From NCBI RefSeq assembly GCF_008085915.1, contig NZ_VSJK01000011.1, positions 62,001-126,000 of the forward strand: 64,000 bases of DNA, read 5' to 3'. The position numbers and the translations under genes are program-made. Positions 8,109-17,282 of this stretch are shown in pieces (positions within the stretch are counted from its first letter, which is position 1; each line of letters starts with the position of its first letter). The notes under the pieces were generated by a model. That model did not search any database. It had not been told where the DNA came from and worked only from the letters and a program-made list of their open reading frames with translations. This stretch comes from Oceaniovalibus sp. ACAM 378 (GTDB lineage Bacteria; Pseudomonadota; Alphaproteobacteria; Rhodobacterales; Rhodobacteraceae).

Positions 8109-8351
8109 CACGAGACCACCATGACACCCCTAAAGTATATTTATCAGCATCCGGCTGTCTGCGGGTGGCCGAGAAGGCCAGGTACGAGCCGATTGAACAA
8201 CGCAGTCGTGCCACCCAGATTGCACAATCACCGGGATATGCTAGCAAGTCGAAGGAAGATTAACGCCTGAACGGATTTGTCTCATGGTCGCGGACCAACA
8301 GGCGAACAGGTCAGGGGCACAGCCCAGAGTGGCGACGAAGGAGGAACTCTC

Positions 8352-9269
8352 TTGAAAGATGCACTGCGCTTCGAGCCGCTCGCTTGGTCAAACGTTCTCA
8401 CCGAGATGCCAGCCGCGCTCCGTATCGCGAGTGGTGACATTGTCATCACCGAGACATTGGATGCTGCCGGGGTGAATGCGCGTGGCGAGAAAAAGGCGGA
8501 TCGTCCAAACCCGATGAACGGGCCAATTTTCGTTGAAGGCGCAGAACCCGGTGACGCTCTGCGGGTCGAGATCCTGAAAATTGATCCGGCGCGTGACACC
8601 GGCTGGACCAGTGCCGCACTCTCGGCAAATGTTCTGGACCCGGAATATGCGCGCAACCTGCCACCCCGTGACCACGTCGAGTGGATCATTGATCGCCAGG
8701 CATCCACCGTAAAGCTTGAGAAGCCGCTGCCGGGGCTGGAAAATCTGATACTGCCCTATGCGCCGATGATCGGCTGCTTCGGCGTTGCCCCTTCGGGTGG
8801 ACAGGCGATCTCGACGGCTTCCAGCAGCAACAACGGCGGCAATATGGATTACCGAGGCTTCACCGTAGGATGTAGTGTGAGCTTTCCGGTCTCTGTGCCC
8901 GGCGCATTGTTTTTCCTTGGTGATTGTCATGCGGCACAGGGCGATGGCGAGATTGCCGGAACTGGTGTGGAAACCTGCTGCAATGTAGAAGTCCGACTGA
9001 CAGTAGAAAAGGGTCGCACGATCAGATGGCCACGTGGCGAAACCCAGGACCGCATCTTTACCGTCGGAAATGCCCGCCCCCTCGATCAGGCGCTCCAACA
9101 TGCGACGACCGAAATGGTGATGTGGCTAAAATCCGACTACGGGCTGTCAGATGCAGCCACTGCGCATCTGCTCGGGCAGGCTGTCCGCTATGAAGTGGGC
9201 AATGTCTTCAATCCAGCATATACGATGGTCTGCAGCGTAGCGAAAAAATGGCTGCCACCAAAGCTCTAA
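8352..9269 (+). CDS. Acetamidase/formamidase family protein
   Basis: The protein belongs to the FmdA/AmdA family of amidases that hydrolyse short-chain amides to ammonia and a carboxylate. Seen are NPMNGPIFVEGAEPGDALRV, the metal-region motif MIGCFGVAPSGG, the glycine/asparagine-rich NNGGNMDYRG and FLGDCHAAQGDGEIAGTGVE, all typical of the family. A TTG start at 8352 is preferred because AAGGAGG stands seven bases upstream, giving 305 residues, normal for the family; the frame is open upstream to 8277. It follows the OhrR-like gene in the same direction after about 240 bases that hold no other gene. The physiological amide is unknown. Confidence 0.85.
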   Translation: MKDALRFEPLAWSNVLTEMPAALRIASGDIVITETLDAAGVNARGEKKADRPNPMNGPIFVEGAEPGDALRVEILKIDPARDTGWTSAALSANVLDPEYARNLPPRDHVEWIIDRQASTVKLEKPLPGLENLILPYAPMIGCFGVAPSGGQAISTASSSNNGGNMDYRGFTVGCSVSFPVSVPGALFFLGDCHAAQGDGEIAGTGVETCCNVEVRLTVEKGRTIRWPRGETQDRIFTVGNARPLDQALQHATTEMVMWLKSDYGLSDAATAHLLGQAVRYEVGNVFNPAYTMVCSVAKKWLPPKL

Positions 9270-9390
9270 TCGCCAGTGTTGCCCACCTGACGTAGGATTC
9301 TCTCAACACCGGTGCCGGAACTTCGTCCCCCCCCGATCGTTCTTCTTCCAAACGGGACAGACTGTCCCAATCGGATAGGAGGAAAGAACC

Positions 9391-9687
9391 ATGGACACTA
9401 ATGCACCTACACCGCTGCGCCCGGAAGAACTGAGCGCGGACCTGATCGAAGGTGTAAATGTCTGCGGCCCGGATGACACTGATATCGGAACCATAGCACA
9501 TCTGCATGGTCAGGGATCAACGGCTCAGGTGATTATCGATGTCGGTGGGTTTCTTGGTCTGGGCGCCAAGCATATAGCCCTGCCGCTCGCCAGCGTGAAC
9601 TTCCTGCGTGATTACGGCGGCAAAATCCACGCCACCACAGAAGTAACCAAGGATCAGCTGGAAGAACTGCCCGAGCACAGCCATTAA
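9391..9687 (+). CDS. PRC-barrel domain protein
   Basis: This small protein of 98 residues has a PRC-barrel fold: ADLIEGVNVCGPDDTDIGTI, then the central AQVIIDVGGFLGLGAKHIAL with the VGGFLGLG motif typical of stand-alone alphaproteobacterial PRC-barrel proteins. A strong AGGAGGAAAG precedes the ATG. There is no signal peptide. Such proteins are often found with stress-related genes, but their function is mostly unknown; none is proposed here. Confidence 0.85.
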   Translation: MDTNAPTPLRPEELSADLIEGVNVCGPDDTDIGTIAHLHGQGSTAQVIIDVGGFLGLGAKHIALPLASVNFLRDYGGKIHATTEVTKDQLEELPEHSH

Positions 9688-9870
9688 ACCGCAAGCTCCA
9701 TTCGCGGATCTGGCGCGGCATATAGATGTGCCGCGCCCTCGTGTAAGGTCGAGATTTTCCAAATCCTCCGCCAAGGCCCTTGCGGTTCATGAATCCGTCC
9801 CGAGCCCTGCACTCCGGATGGTAAAAGTGCATGGACCGTCTATCGAAACTTTGCACCCTCCGCCGAAAGG

Positions 9871-12057
9871 TCAGAGATGAGCAATTATCTTATCCAAAGT
9901 CGCGGGATAATCACGCACCCGTACGTTGGTGGCGTTGAAGATGGCGTTGGTGATTGCCGCCGCGGCGCCGCAGATGCCCAGCTCGCCAACACCCTTGGCC
10001 TGTAACGGGCTGGCCCAGTCATCCCTTTCCTCCAAAAATTCGACCTCGATCTGCGGCACGTCAGCATTCACCGCCAGATGGTATTCGGCCAGGTCATGGT
10101 TGACGATGTGCCCGTCGCGCGGATCGTGGACCAGCTCTTCGGTCAGCGCCATGCCGACGCCGAAGGTCATGCCGCCCAGAAATTGTGACCGCGCGGTCTT
10201 GGCGTTCAGGATGCGTCCGGCGGAAAACACGCCCAGCATCCTGCGAACCCGGGTTTCGCCGGTCACCGCGCTGACGGCGACCTCGGCGAAATAGGCGCCA
10301 AAGGTGGCTTGGCGAACAGCCTCAGACGTCGCGCCGGGTTCGATGTGCCCCTCAGCGGTCAGGCTGTCGCCATCCAGAATATCCGACAGGGATTGAACAC
10401 GGTTGTCGAACACGGCCTGACCGTCCTTCAACGTCATGTCGGCCTCTGCACAATCCAGCCTTTGCGCAAGCTGGCTGCGCAGGTTTTCGCATGCCAGAAA
10501 CACCGACGTCCCGCTGGACGCCGCGCCCCAGGATCCGCCCGAGCCGGCGGCGGACGGAAAATCAGTATCACCCAGCGACGTCGACACCTGATTTACCGGC
10601 AGCCCCAGCATTTCGGCGGCGATCTGGGTCAGGATCGCATAGGTGCCGGTGCCGATGTCGGTCATATCGGTTTCAACGACAGCGCGGCCATCGGGGTTCA
10701 GCGTGACGCGCGCCTTTGATTCCATCAGCGCGTTGACCCGGGCAGCCGAGGCCATACCGATCCCGATCAGCCATTCACCTTCTCGCCGGGTACCGGGCGC
10801 CCTGCGCTCCGACCATCCAAAGCGCTCGGCGCCGCGGTCCAATGCCTCGGCAAAGCGGCGCGACGAAAACGGTTTGCCGGTTTCGGGATCTCTGTCAGGA
10901 ATGTTGCGTTTGCGCAGCTCGACCGGGTCGATGCCCGCTACATGGGCCAATTCGTCCATGGCGTTTTCCAGTACCGTCACTCCGACCGCCTCGCCCGGGG
11001 CGCGGACAGATCCGGCGCAGGTGCGGTGGACGCGGGCGATGTGATGGCCGATCTCGCGGTTGTCGCCCGCGTACAGAAAACGGGTGGCCTGTGTGACAGG
11101 TTCGGAAAATGACTCGTCTGGCAGGTTCGAGACCCAGGCATCGTGGCCGATGCCGGTCAACTGACCGCCTTCGTCAAGCGACAGGCGCACCCGCTGGCGG
11201 GTCTCAGACCGGCGCATCGTCGTCTCGAACACTTGCTGGCGCGTCAGCGCCACGGCGACCGGACGCCCCAGCTTTTGCGCGGCGATGGCTGCGGCCACCG
11301 CCTCGGGCGCGATGCCCAGCTTCGCGCCGAAACCGCCCCCGACATAGGGCGACAGAATTCGGACGTTTTCGGGCGAAACGCCCAGGCTATCTGCCAACTC
11401 GTTGCGGTTGTACTTCAGCATCTGGTAACTGCCTCTGAGGGTCAGCATGTCGCCATCCCACATCGCAATCGCGGCGTGGGGCTCCATCGCCGCGCTGCTG
11501 TGGGCAGGCGTGCGATAGGTCACGTCGACGCTGTGCGCGGCATTGGCCATGGCGGCGGCCAGGTTGCCCTGACTGTGCTGCTTACCTTTCGGGGTCTCCA
11601 GAACGGCAGTCTCAGGGTCGGTCACGGCCATGTCGTCGACATCAATGATCAGGCCCAGACGTTGCGCCCCATGGCGGGCCTGCTCGAACGTCTCGGCCAC
11701 CACGAGGGCGACGGGCTGCCCGACATAGGCGGCGATGTCGGTTCCTTGCACCGGCGCGGCGTCGGCGGTACCTTGGGCCGGATTGCGCAAGAGGCGTTCG
11801 TCAGTGATCACAGCCAGCACGCCCGGCATCGCGAGCACGACTTCAGCGTCGCTCCTGATCACGGGGCCGATGCCCGAGGCGCGGGCTAGCACGCCATGGC
11901 ACATTCCGGCGACCTGCCATTCATGGGCATAGGTGGCAGTGCCTGTCACCTTAAGTGGCCCCTCAGGACGATCCAGCGGTTGGCCGATCACACCTTGGGC
12001 CATATGGTCCAGCCTGTGGCGGTGGTCAGGCTTGTCCATCTTCAGGTGTGCGGTCAT
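9871..12057 (-). CDS. paoC: Aldehyde oxidoreductase, molybdenum-binding subunit (PaoC-like)
   Basis: This is the large catalytic subunit (728 residues) of a xanthine-oxidase-family enzyme holding the molybdopterin cofactor. Motifs include the N-terminal [20 protein letters not shown], the [16 protein letters not shown] region, [26 protein letters not shown] and the catalytic glutamate in [15 protein letters not shown] near the C-terminus. The start at 12057 is set by the ATGA overlap with the FAD subunit gene and by family alignment. The three genes form a paoABC-type operon (periplasmic aldehyde oxidoreductase in E. coli), but the iron-sulfur subunit here has no Tat signal, so this version is probably cytoplasmic. 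The likely role is oxidation of aromatic or aliphatic aldehydes. Confidence 0.88.
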   Translation of the reverse strand: MTAHLKMDKPDHRHRLDHMAQGVIGQPLDRPEGPLKVTGTATYAHEWQVAGMCHGVLARASGIGPVIRSDAEVVLAMPGVLAVITDERLLRNPAQGTADAAPVQGTDIAAYVGQPVALVVAETFEQARHGAQRLGLIIDVDDMAVTDPETAVLETPKGKQHSQGNLAAAMANAAHSVDVTYRTPAHSSAAMEPHAAIAMWDGDMLTLRGSYQMLKYNRNELADSLGVSPENVRILSPYVGGGFGAKLGIAPEAVAAAIAAQKLGRPVAVALTRQQVFETTMRRSETRQRVRLSLDEGGQLTGIGHDAWVSNLPDESFSEPVTQATRFLYAGDNREIGHHIARVHRTCAGSVRAPGEAVGVTVLENAMDELAHVAGIDPVELRKRNIPDRDPETGKPFSSRRFAEALDRGAERFGWSERRAPGTRREGEWLIGIGMASAARVNALMESKARVTLNPDGRAVVETDMTDIGTGTYAILTQIAAEMLGLPVNQVSTSLGDTDFPSAAGSGGSWGAASSGTSVFLACENLRSQLAQRLDCAEADMTLKDGQAVFDNRVQSLSDILDGDSLTAEGHIEPGATSEAVRQATFGAYFAEVAVSAVTGETRVRRMLGVFSAGRILNAKTARSQFLGGMTFGVGMALTEELVHDPRDGHIVNHDLAEYHLAVNADVPQIEVEFLEERDDWASPLQAKGVGELGICGAAAAITNAIFNATNVRVRDYPATLDKIIAHL

Positions 12058-13037
12058 GGCTGTGCCCTTTCGACGGCCTCGTGCAACACGGCAATCAGCG
12101 TGCGGCGGGCGAGCGGTATCTTGAAGTCGTTGCTGCCTTGGCCCTTGGCTTTGGCCAGCAGGTGATCGGCGACACGTTCGAACAACGCGTCCGAGGGTGT
12201 CTCTCCAAGCATCATATCGTTCAGCGCCTTGGCCGACCAAGGGCGCGGGGCCAACCCGCCGAAAGCAAGCGATGCCTGAGCAATCTTGCCGTCTTGAAGG
12301 TCGAGGACACAAGCCACCGAAACAAGGGCGAAGGCATAGGATGCCCGGTCGCGCACCTTGCGATAAATCTGCGTCGCACCGGCAGGGGGTGGCAGGATCA
12401 CGGCGGTGATCAGGTCGCCGGGGTTCAGCACCGTTTCGCGGTCGGGCCGGTCGCCCGGCAGAACGTACAAATCGTCAAGCGGCAGTGTGCGTGTGTCACC
12501 CCCTGCCCCGGTGATTTCAATCAGCGCCCTCAACGCCAGCATCGCGACAGCCATGTCACTGGGATGGGTCGCGATACAGTGATTGCTGGCCCCGAGGATT
12601 GCGTGGATACGGTTGAACCCGCCGATCGCTGCACAGCCGCTGCCTGGATCGCGTTTGTTGCAAGGCGTGGAGGTGTCGTAGAAATAGTAGCACCGGGTGC
12701 GTTGCAACAGGTTACCACCCGTCGTCGCCTTGTTGCGCAGCTGGCCACTGGCCCCGGCCAACAGGGCGCGGGCAAGGACCGGGTAATCGCGCCGCACCGT
12801 TCGGTCGGCGGCCAGATCGCTGTTGGTGACAAGCGCGCCGATGCGCAGGCCTTGATCGGTCTGTTCGATCCCGCCCAGATCCAGCCGGGTGATATCGACC
12901 AGCGTATCCGGCGCGACGACCTCATGCTTCATCAGATCCAACAGGTTGGTGCCCCCTGCGATTATAGTGGCACCTTGGGCTGCAGCCGCGCTGGCATCAT
13001 CGGGCGAGGCGGCGCGCAAATAATCGAAGGGTCTCAT
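12054..13037 (-). CDS. paoB: Aldehyde oxidoreductase, FAD-binding subunit (PaoB-like)
   Basis: The 327-residue subunit carries FAD and passes electrons from the iron-sulfur subunit to an acceptor. The FAD-binding motifs [15 protein letters not shown] and [18 protein letters not shown] are clear. Cysteines in RCYYF, PCNKR and [10 protein letters not shown] fit the extra [4Fe-4S] insertion known in PaoB and 4-hydroxybenzoyl-CoA reductase. The start at 13037 ([10 protein letters not shown]) is set by the ATGA overlap with paoA; longer upstream reading gives no ribosome site. It is the middle gene of the three-gene operon. Confidence 0.88.
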   Translation of the reverse strand: MRPFDYLRAASPDDASAAAAQGATIIAGGTNLLDLMKHEVVAPDTLVDITRLDLGGIEQTDQGLRIGALVTNSDLAADRTVRRDYPVLARALLAGASGQLRNKATTGGNLLQRTRCYYFYDTSTPCNKRDPGSGCAAIGGFNRIHAILGASNHCIATHPSDMAVAMLALRALIEITGAGGDTRTLPLDDLYVLPGDRPDRETVLNPGDLITAVILPPPAGATQIYRKVRDRASYAFALVSVACVLDLQDGKIAQASLAFGGLAPRPWSAKALNDMMLGETPSDALFERVADHLLAKAKGQGSNDFKIPLARRTLIAVLHEAVERAQP

Positions 13038-13543
13038 GCGCTGTCCGTTCCGGCTGCGTCGCGGATCGCGTCGACAATGTTGGGATAGGCCGAACAACGG
13101 CACAGATTGCCGCTCATCCGTTCGCCGATCTCGATATCGCTCAGGTCGGGATCGGCCAAAAGATCGTCACTGACATGGCTGGGCCATCCCGCCTTGATCT
13201 CGTCCAGCATCGCGGTGGCAGAACAGATCTGGCCCGGGGTGCAATATCCGCATTGAAAGCCGTCCTGTTCGACAAAGGCCCGTTGCAACGTCGACATTGC
13301 CTCTGGCGTGCCCAATCCCTCGATCGTGGTGATTTCGTCCCCGTCATGCATACAGGCCAGCGTCAGGCAGGAATTGATGCGCCGCCCGTTGATCAACACG
13401 GTGCAGGCACCACATTGACCGTGGTCGCATCCCTTTTTAGTGCCGGTGAGCCCCAGATGAAAACGCAACGCGTCCAACAGGGTGGTCCGGGTGTCGGCCT
13501 CCAAGGTGTGAGCTTGGGCATTTATTGTAAGCTTGGTCTGCAT
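13034..13543 (-). CDS. paoA: Aldehyde oxidoreductase, [2Fe-2S] subunit (PaoA-like)
   Basis: The 169-residue subunit has the plant-type ferredoxin cluster motif [18 protein letters not shown] with its fourth cysteine in INSCLTL, and the second [2Fe-2S] domain with [10 protein letters not shown] and [12 protein letters not shown]. It begins at [15 protein letters not shown] lies seven bases upstream. No twin-arginine signal precedes the ferredoxin domain, unlike E. coli PaoA. It is the first gene of the operon. Confidence 0.9.
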   Translation of the reverse strand: MQTKLTINAQAHTLEADTRTTLLDALRFHLGLTGTKKGCDHGQCGACTVLINGRRINSCLTLACMHDGDEITTIEGLGTPEAMSTLQRAFVEQDGFQCGYCTPGQICSATAMLDEIKAGWPSHVSDDLLADPDLSDIEIGERMSGNLCRCSAYPNIVDAIRDAAGTDSA

Positions 13544-13672
13544 GCGGCGATCCTCGAATTGGCAACCGGGTGATAAGATACGCCTGTCACTTTGACTGCG
13601 CGCAGTGGTTACCGGTCGCGAGCGCATAGCCGAGCGATGCGGTTCACATCGCGCGGCAAACTTTGCGAAAGG

Positions 13673-13936
13673 TTACGTCTGTTCCCCGGATGCGGTCTTG
13701 CCCACGCTCTTTGCCAGAGCGGGTTCGGCGGTTTGGGCAGAGGAGGGGTCCTGCTTTGATACCGGCGTTGCCAGATCACGAGCGAAGCCCCGGGCGCTTG
13801 CCTCATCGCCGAAATCATCGCCCATTTCCTGTTCCGCTTTGTACCAGAATTGATCGGCCTGACCTTCGGGGCTGCCTGCCGATTCCCACAGGGCGTATGC
13901 TCGCTGCGAAATTCGGTCTTTGTCTCCCGTCTCCAT
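13673..13936 (-). CDS. DUF2934 domain protein
   Basis: The 87-residue protein begins METGDKDRISQRAYALWESA and continues GSPEGQADQFWYKAEQEM, the DUF2934 signature with conserved W and the DQ-W-AE pattern. GAGGAGA lies six bases before the ATG at 13936. The remainder is low in complexity and hydrophilic. No biochemical role is known for the family. It is 130 bases upstream of paoA in the same direction and may be co-transcribed. Confidence 0.75.
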   Translation of the reverse strand: METGDKDRISQRAYALWESAGSPEGQADQFWYKAEQEMGDDFGDEASARGFARDLATPVSKQDPSSAQTAEPALAKSVGKTASGEQT

Positions 13937-14059
13937 GGCGCGGTCTCCTCTTCGCTGCGCGTGTGTAAATATGTAATGATGCACCTGCCGGGCTGGTTCC
14001 CTGCCGACACGAATTGGATCGGAAGCATCCTGCAAGAAGCGCGGTTCGCCGAAGCCGAC

Positions 14060-14106
14060 CAGTCGTGGCCTGCGGCAGGGAGATCAGTCGTGGCCTGCGG
14101 CAGGGA
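14060..14106. repeat. Two tandem copies of a 22-base repeat
   Basis: The 22 bases beginning CAGTCGTGGCCTGCGGCAGG occur at 14060-14081 and again, identical, at 14085-14106 (period 25). They lie in a gene-free stretch beside an IS6 remnant. It may be a replication-slippage product or a degenerate binding array. Confidence 0.8.
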
Positions 14107-14228
14107 AACGAGCGTGGCACAGTCCAGCTGCCACGCCACGAACATGACGATAGAAGCAGGTCCGATCCCGCAACGGCTATCGATATTGGAAAGGTGTTTG
14201 CTCGCTCTGACCGAGCTTTCCTCTTCGG

Positions 14229-14405
14229 ATGAAGATCCCGACCAGCATGTCGCGCCTGAAAGGCTTACGTCATTCGCGAAAGATCATGGCCCAAGCCTTT
14301 TGGGCGTATCATCGCTTCGCCCTCAGCACGGGCGACGTCGAAGATCGGCTGGCGCAACGGGGCGTGAATGCCAGCCGTGAGACTTCCGGCATACCGCCAT
14401 GCCCG
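14229..14405 (+). pseudogene. IS6-family transposase remnant (N-terminal fragment)
   Basis: The plus frame reads MSRLKGLRHSRKIMAQAFWA, then YHRFALSTGDVEDRLAQRGV and NASRETSGI. This matches the N-terminus of IS6/IS240-type transposases, where the F/L-S-R-D-V-E-D-L-L-A-E-R-G-V segment is diagnostic. After this the frame loses similarity; the DDE catalytic core is absent. The piece marks past insertion between the pao and hmu regions. No terminal repeats were identified. The rest of 13937-14555 holds only the tandem repeat and no gene that I can support. Confidence 0.75.
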
Positions 14406-14555
14406 TACCGACGCGTTCAACTTTTGACGCGATTATACCGCCGAAATGGTGGCCGGATCTGGCGCTGCCCGGCAATTCACGACTGTCAGGCAAAAACCTG
14501 GCAATAACAGTCGCATGACTCCGCTACTGTGCCGAAATCCCCTGCCGATCATAAC

Positions 14556-15344
14556 CTATGGCAAGTGCCCCAGTGCAAGGTGCGGTAGAATATAGCTCTG
14601 GCCCGCCGCCGCCGGTGTGTTGACCTTCAGGGTGCATCCATATGCTTTTGAAAGCACATCATCCTGCATGACCACGCCAGGAGTGCCGGACAGCAACAGA
14701 TTTCCGGCCTTAATGATGGCCATCTGATCGGCGAACATGGCCGACAGGTTCAGGTCGTGCATCACAGCAACCACACCGCCGCCACGCGATGCGAAATCCT
14801 TCATCAGCTGCATCACCAAAAGCTGGTGCCCGATATCAAGGCTTGCGACCGGTTCGTCCAGCAGCAGCCAGCGGGGGGTGCGGTCGACGATGGGGTGCCA
14901 GACCTGACACAGAACCCGGGCCAGTTGGGCGCGCTGCTGTTCCCCACCCGAGAGTTCCTGATAGAACCGGTTGCCATAACCCCCCAGCCCGACAGCGCTG
15001 AGCGCACGTGCGGGAATATCTGCACGTTCGTCCGAGATCCCGCGCAGCAGGCCCATGCGGACGACTTCGATCACGGTGAACGGGAACGCCAGCATGGTTG
15101 CCTGTGGGAGAACGCCGCGCTGGGTGGCCAATTCCCAAGGGTGCATGGTCACGGTGTCCTGACCGTTCAAACGGACGACGCCGGTGAAATCCACCTCGTC
15201 GGTGATTGCCTTGAGCAAGGTTGATTTGCCTGACCCGTTGGGGCCAACGATGGCGGTGATTTGTCCGGCTTTTGCGGTAAAGTCGATCCCGTGCAGGATT
15301 TCGACCTTGCCGATACGGGCGCGGATGTTTGTCGCTTCCAGCAT
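14556..15344 (-). CDS. hmuV: Heme ABC transporter ATPase HmuV
   Basis: The cytoplasmic ATPase (262 residues) energises heme import through HmuU. It starts MLEATNIRARIGKVEILHGI and has Walker A GPNGSGKSTLLKAI, the Q-loop LPQATMLAFPFTV, the ABC signature ELSGGEQQRAQLARVL, Walker B WLLLDEPVASLDIG and the H-loop AVMHDLNLSA. The start overlaps the hmuU stop by one base. It is last in the hmuSTUV operon. Length is normal for the family. Confidence 0.92.
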   Translation of the reverse strand: MLEATNIRARIGKVEILHGIDFTAKAGQITAIVGPNGSGKSTLLKAITDEVDFTGVVRLNGQDTVTMHPWELATQRGVLPQATMLAFPFTVIEVVRMGLLRGISDERADIPARALSAVGLGGYGNRFYQELSGGEQQRAQLARVLCQVWHPIVDRTPRWLLLDEPVASLDIGHQLLVMQLMKDFASRGGGVVAVMHDLNLSAMFADQMAIIKAGNLLLSGTPGVVMQDDVLSKAYGCTLKVNTPAAAGQSYILPHLALGHLP

Positions 15345-16408
15345 CACAGGTCGACCAATCCACGGCGGCGCAGCAGGATCCAAAGGAACACCGGCGCGCC
15401 CAGAATGGCGGTGACGATGCCAATCGGCAACTCGGCGGGTGCGATGACGACGCGGCTGATGACATCGGCGATCAGCAGCAGACATGCGCCAAGCAATGCG
15501 GCGTTGATCAACAGCGGTTGATGATCCGGCCCCGTGGCCAACCGCAACAGATGTGGCACCACGATCCCGATAAAACCGATGCCACCAGACACAGCGACAG
15601 CCGCGCCAGTGGCTGCGGCGACGGTCAGGATGGCGGCGTTCTTTACCCGTTGCACAGGGATGCCCATGTGGGCGGCGGTGGCCTCGCCAAATGCCAGACC
15701 GTTCAAGCCGTTGCCCAAGGACGCCGCAACCACGATCGCAGTCACGATGACGGGGCAGGCAACCAATACTTTGGTCCATGTGGCCCCGGCCAGCGATCCC
15801 AGCCCCCAGAATGTCAGATCCCGCAACTGGGCGTCGTCGGCCATGTAAACAAGGATGCCGGACAGCGCGCCGGCCAATGCGCCGAGGGCGATGCCAGCCA
15901 GCAACATAGTGGCGACAGACGTGCGCCCCCTGCGGGTGGACACGCGGTAAAGCAGCATCGTCGACCCCCAACCGCCAAGGAAAGCGGCCAGTGGCACCAG
16001 CCAATACCCGACCAAGGCCATGACGCCCACGGGCAGCAGGCCACCCAGAACAATCGCCATGATCGCCCCCAGCCCCGCGCCGGCGCTGACGCCTACAAGG
16101 CCGGGATCGGCCAGCGGGTTGCGAAACAACCCCTGCATCACCGCGCCCGATACGGCCAGCGAGGCACCGACGCAGACGCCAAGGATCAACCGTGGCATCC
16201 GGATGTCCCACAGCACGACCTGTTCCATCTGGGTTAAAGGGTGTCCCGCGGCCAGCTTGTGCAGGGCACTCCATAGCGAGGTGCCCGAAGCGCCGATGGC
16301 GAGGCTGGTGATCCCGACGATCAGCAGCAACCCCGCCAGCCAGAAATGTGCCTGACGCGCGGTTCTGCGGCGGTCGCGGGGCGGGGCGATGTCTGCGATC
16401 ATTGTCAT
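15344..16408 (-). CDS. hmuU: Heme ABC transporter permease HmuU
   Basis: This FecCD/BtuC-type inner-membrane permease (354 residues) has about ten hydrophobic segments and family motifs such as RMPRLILGVCVGASLAVSG, MQGLFRNPLADPGLVGVSAG and GGIGFIGIVVPHLLRL. It forms the channel for heme with HmuV and receives heme from HmuT. It sits between hmuT (4 bases away) and hmuV (1-base overlap). Confidence 0.92.
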   Translation of the reverse strand: MTMIADIAPPRDRRRTARQAHFWLAGLLLIVGITSLAIGASGTSLWSALHKLAAGHPLTQMEQVVLWDIRMPRLILGVCVGASLAVSGAVMQGLFRNPLADPGLVGVSAGAGLGAIMAIVLGGLLPVGVMALVGYWLVPLAAFLGGWGSTMLLYRVSTRRGRTSVATMLLAGIALGALAGALSGILVYMADDAQLRDLTFWGLGSLAGATWTKVLVACPVIVTAIVVAASLGNGLNGLAFGEATAAHMGIPVQRVKNAAILTVAAATGAAVAVSGGIGFIGIVVPHLLRLATGPDHQPLLINAALLGACLLLIADVISRVVIAPAELPIGIVTAILGAPVFLWILLRRRGLVDL

Positions 16409-16412
16409 GCGC

Positions 16413-17282
16413 TCAGCCGCCGTAGAGCGCGTGGTTCAGGTCAGTCGCCGCATCGGCAGTACGCGGCCCGAACCCCAGCAGGTACAAGCCGTCCATGCGG
16501 ATCACCGCACGGCTTTTCGCAGCGGGCGTTGTCGCGATGGCGGGCATTTGCAGCAGAGCGTCGGCCGTGCTGTCATGATCAACCCTGCGCTCCATTATCA
16601 GGATCGCGTCGGGAGCTGCGGCAATTACCGCTTCGTCGGTCATTGGCTTGTAGCCGTCAAAACCTGTCACCGCATTCAGCGCGCCCGCCAGTTCGATCAT
16701 TCCCGCAGCGGCCGTGCCGTTGCCCGATGCCATGATGCGGCCACCTTGGGTGCTGAGGACAAACAGCACACGTTTTTTGTCCCCCTCTGCGCGTTCACCA
16801 GACGCGCGTGTGACCTCTGCCAGACGTTTGCGCAGATCGTCGGCCAGGATTTGCGCTTTTTCCTCTTCGTCAATGGCTTTACCGACCGCAATGATCTTGG
16901 CGCTGATGCCTTCTGCGGAATAGCTATCCGGGACGATAATGAAAGGAATGCTGGCCCCTTCCAGCACGTTGATGGTCTCGATCGGCCCGGCACCATTTTC
17001 TGCGATGATCATAGCGGGGTCGGTGGCCAGCACGCCTTCGGGCGAGAGCGCACGCATATAGCCGACGTCGGGCAAATCCGCCGCCTCGGGTGGATAGCTG
17101 GACGTGGTGTCGCGGGCGACAAGACGGTTTTCAGCACCAAGCGCAAAAATAATCTCGGTAATTGACCCGCCGATGGAAACAATGCCACCGGGCTTTTCCT
17201 GTGCCGTCGCGGGCAACCCTGCCGCCACAAGGGCGGCGAGCGTCGCGATGCAAAACCCGGAGGCGAAACGACGCCGGATCAT
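16413..17282 (-). CDS. hmuT: Periplasmic heme-binding protein HmuT
   Basis: The 289-residue protein begins with a signal peptide (hydrophobic FCIATLAALVAAGLPATAQ) and has the class III binding-protein fold with VSIGGSITEIIFALGAENRL and a YPPEAADLPDVGYMRALSPE loop, as in HmuT/ShuT. The tyrosine in the DVGYMRALSPEG loop fits the expected heme ligand. It delivers heme to HmuUV. It overlaps hmuS by 4 bases. Confidence 0.92.
   Translation of the reverse strand: MIRRRFASGFCIATLAALVAAGLPATAQEKPGGIVSIGGSITEIIFALGAENRLVARDTTSSYPPEAADLPDVGYMRALSPEGVLATDPAMIIAENGAGPIETINVLEGASIPFIIVPDSYSAEGISAKIIAVGKAIDEEEKAQILADDLRKRLAEVTRASGERAEGDKKRVLFVLSTQGGRIMASGNGTAAAGMIELAGALNAVTGFDGYKPMTDEAVIAAAPDAILIMERRVDHDSTADALLQMPAIATTPAAKSRAVIRMDGLYLLGFGPRTADAATDLNHALYGG

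Noticed and set aside
9871-12312. An N-terminal extension of the molybdenum subunit to 12312
   Set aside because: The first 85 residues overlap the paoB gene in another frame and show no similarity; the ATGA-coupled start at 12057 is better.
11955-13088. A 377-residue plus-strand frame
   Set aside because: It is antisense to paoB, which has clear FAD-binding motifs.
14060-14106. Considered as the start of a CRISPR array
   Set aside because: Only two copies with a 3-base gap, no spacers and no cas genes.
14556-16274. A 572-residue fusion-like frame ending in HmuV
   Set aside because: Only the part from 15344 downward is HmuV; the upstream part reads through hmuU in the wrong frame and is Arg/Trp/His-rich noise, so it is not a real fusion.
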